5,680 bases of DNA from Alphaproteobacteria bacterium (GTDB taxonomy: Bacteria > Pseudomonadota > Alphaproteobacteria > UBA11222): the NCBI GenBank assembly GCA_003454415.1, contig DMKG01000165.1:1-5680 (forward strand). The letters are read 5' to 3'. Of this stretch, positions 5,236 through 5,680 are shown piece after piece. The notes beneath the pieces were generated by a model. The model was not told where the DNA came from. It did not search any database and was given only the letters and a program-made list of their open reading frames with translations. The translations under genes and the position numbers were made by a program. The number at the start of each line of letters is the position of its first letter. Within the stretch, counting starts at the first letter, position 1.

Positions 5236-5664
5236 ATGCAAGTAAAAGACATCATGTCTTCCCGTCCTGCTTATATTTCGAAAGAAACCTCTCTGCAGGA
5301 AACGGCTCAGAAAATGGAAGAGCTTGATTGTGGTTTTCTGCCGGTAGGTGATGGCGACAAGCTGGATGGCGTGGTTACCGACAGGGATATCGTGCTTAGA
5401 GCTGTCGCCAAAGGCAAGGACCTTAAAAACACGACTGCGGGTGACATGCTGACCGACAGGGTGCTTTACTGTTTTGAAGAAGACAGCGTGGAAGAGGCGG
5501 CTAGGAATATGCGTGAGCAGCGAGTTTACCGTCTGGTAGTGCTGAATAACAGCCAAGAAAAACGTCTGCGTGGCGTCGTCTCTCTGGGTGATATATCCCG
5601 TAAAGGACAGTATGATGCGCTGGTAGGTGAAACGGCGGAGGAAATCTCCAAAGCTTCCGCCTAA
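5236..5664 (+). CDS. Small protein with two CBS domains (Bateman module)
   Basis: The 142-residue protein is almost entirely a pair of CBS domains. The first spans about 1-58: VKDIMSSRPAYISKETSLQETAQKMEELDCGFLPV, then GVVTDRDIVLRAV at 45-57. The second spans about 66-123: TAGDMLTDRVLYCFEEDSVEEAARNMREQRVYRLVVL, then GVVSLGDIS at 113-121. CBS pairs bind adenine nucleotides such as AMP or ATP and act as energy or redox sensors. Stand-alone versions like this have no catalytic domain and are usually annotated as CBS-domain or signal-transduction proteins. It should be cytosolic and probably dimeric. The ATG has a strong AAGGAG (5222-5227) at good spacing. Codon use is less GC-biased than in the genes left of the tRNA. 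It appears monocistronic here, with no partner visible. The family is firm; the cellular role is unknown. Confidence 0.92.
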   Translation: MQVKDIMSSRPAYISKETSLQETAQKMEELDCGFLPVGDGDKLDGVVTDRDIVLRAVAKGKDLKNTTAGDMLTDRVLYCFEEDSVEEAARNMREQRVYRLVVLNNSQEKRLRGVVSLGDISRKGQYDALVGETAEEISKASA

Positions 5665-5669
5665 TTCTG

Positions 5670-5679
5670 CGTCATGACG
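5670..5679. repeat. Perfect 10-bp palindrome at the window end
   Basis: CGTCATGACG starts 5 nt after the CBS stop codon. It could be part of a longer terminator or an operator of the next gene, but the window ends here and nothing more can be said. Confidence 0.2.
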
Positions 5680-5680
5680 T

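Noticed and set aside
5121..5245. Tiny leader frames MPKASRRIDQ (from 5121) and a 27-codon frame from 5162 overlapping the CBS start
   Set aside because: They have no ribosome-binding site or recognisable sequence; the 27-codon frame runs over the CBS ribosome-binding site and start.
1..5680. CRISPR array, insertion sequence, toxin-antitoxin or defence genes
   Set aside because: No regularly spaced repeats, transposase motifs or recognisable defence domains were seen on either strand.

Overview
The window looks like a piece of a bacterial chromosome, most likely from a proteobacterium and probably an alphaproteobacterium. This rests on GC-rich coding DNA up to about position 4700, close gene packing, sigma70-type promoters, a tRNA-Leu with an encoded CCA end, and the general look of the proteins. 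No gene here fixes the genus. I see no transposase, integrase, CRISPR array or rRNA.

Layout from left to right. (1) The C-terminal end of a metallo-beta-lactamase-fold hydrolase (1-345, +). (2) A compact, probably autoregulated TetR/BetI-type repressor gene (441-1067, +). It is preceded by a good sigma70 promoter threaded through two copies of a 14-bp palindrome, ATAACA-NN-TGTTAT, and a third copy lies inside its first codons. (3) A leftward pair read from 2444 down to 1078: a class I SAM-dependent methyltransferase and an exported DUF2459-family protein. They are joined by a TTGA stop/start overlap and converge on tetR with only a 10-bp gap. (4) A divergent control region (2445-2547) with an 8-bp direct repeat at 19-bp period. 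(5) A rightward pair: an alpha/beta hydrolase (2548-3351) and a luciferase-like flavin-dependent monooxygenase (3376-4683). (6) A hairpin, then tRNA-Leu(UAG) (4830-4914). (7) A visibly AT-richer tail holding a 321-bp gene-free stretch and a small two-CBS-domain protein (5236-5664).

The best functional unit is the hydrolase/monooxygenase pair. The inference is that the flavin enzyme oxygenates an organic substrate, perhaps by Baeyer-Villiger chemistry, and the hydrolase opens the resulting ester or lactone. The substrate cannot be read from the sequence. The clearest regulatory signal is the triple palindrome at tetR. It is not repeated in front of the other genes, so in this window the repressor appears to control only itself; other targets, if any, lie outside. 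The CBS protein is probably an independent nucleotide-sensing or stress-related unit. I found no convincing wholly new system. The points worth a second look are the operator architecture, the oxygenase/hydrolase pair with its repeat-bearing control region, and the composition change after the tRNA.
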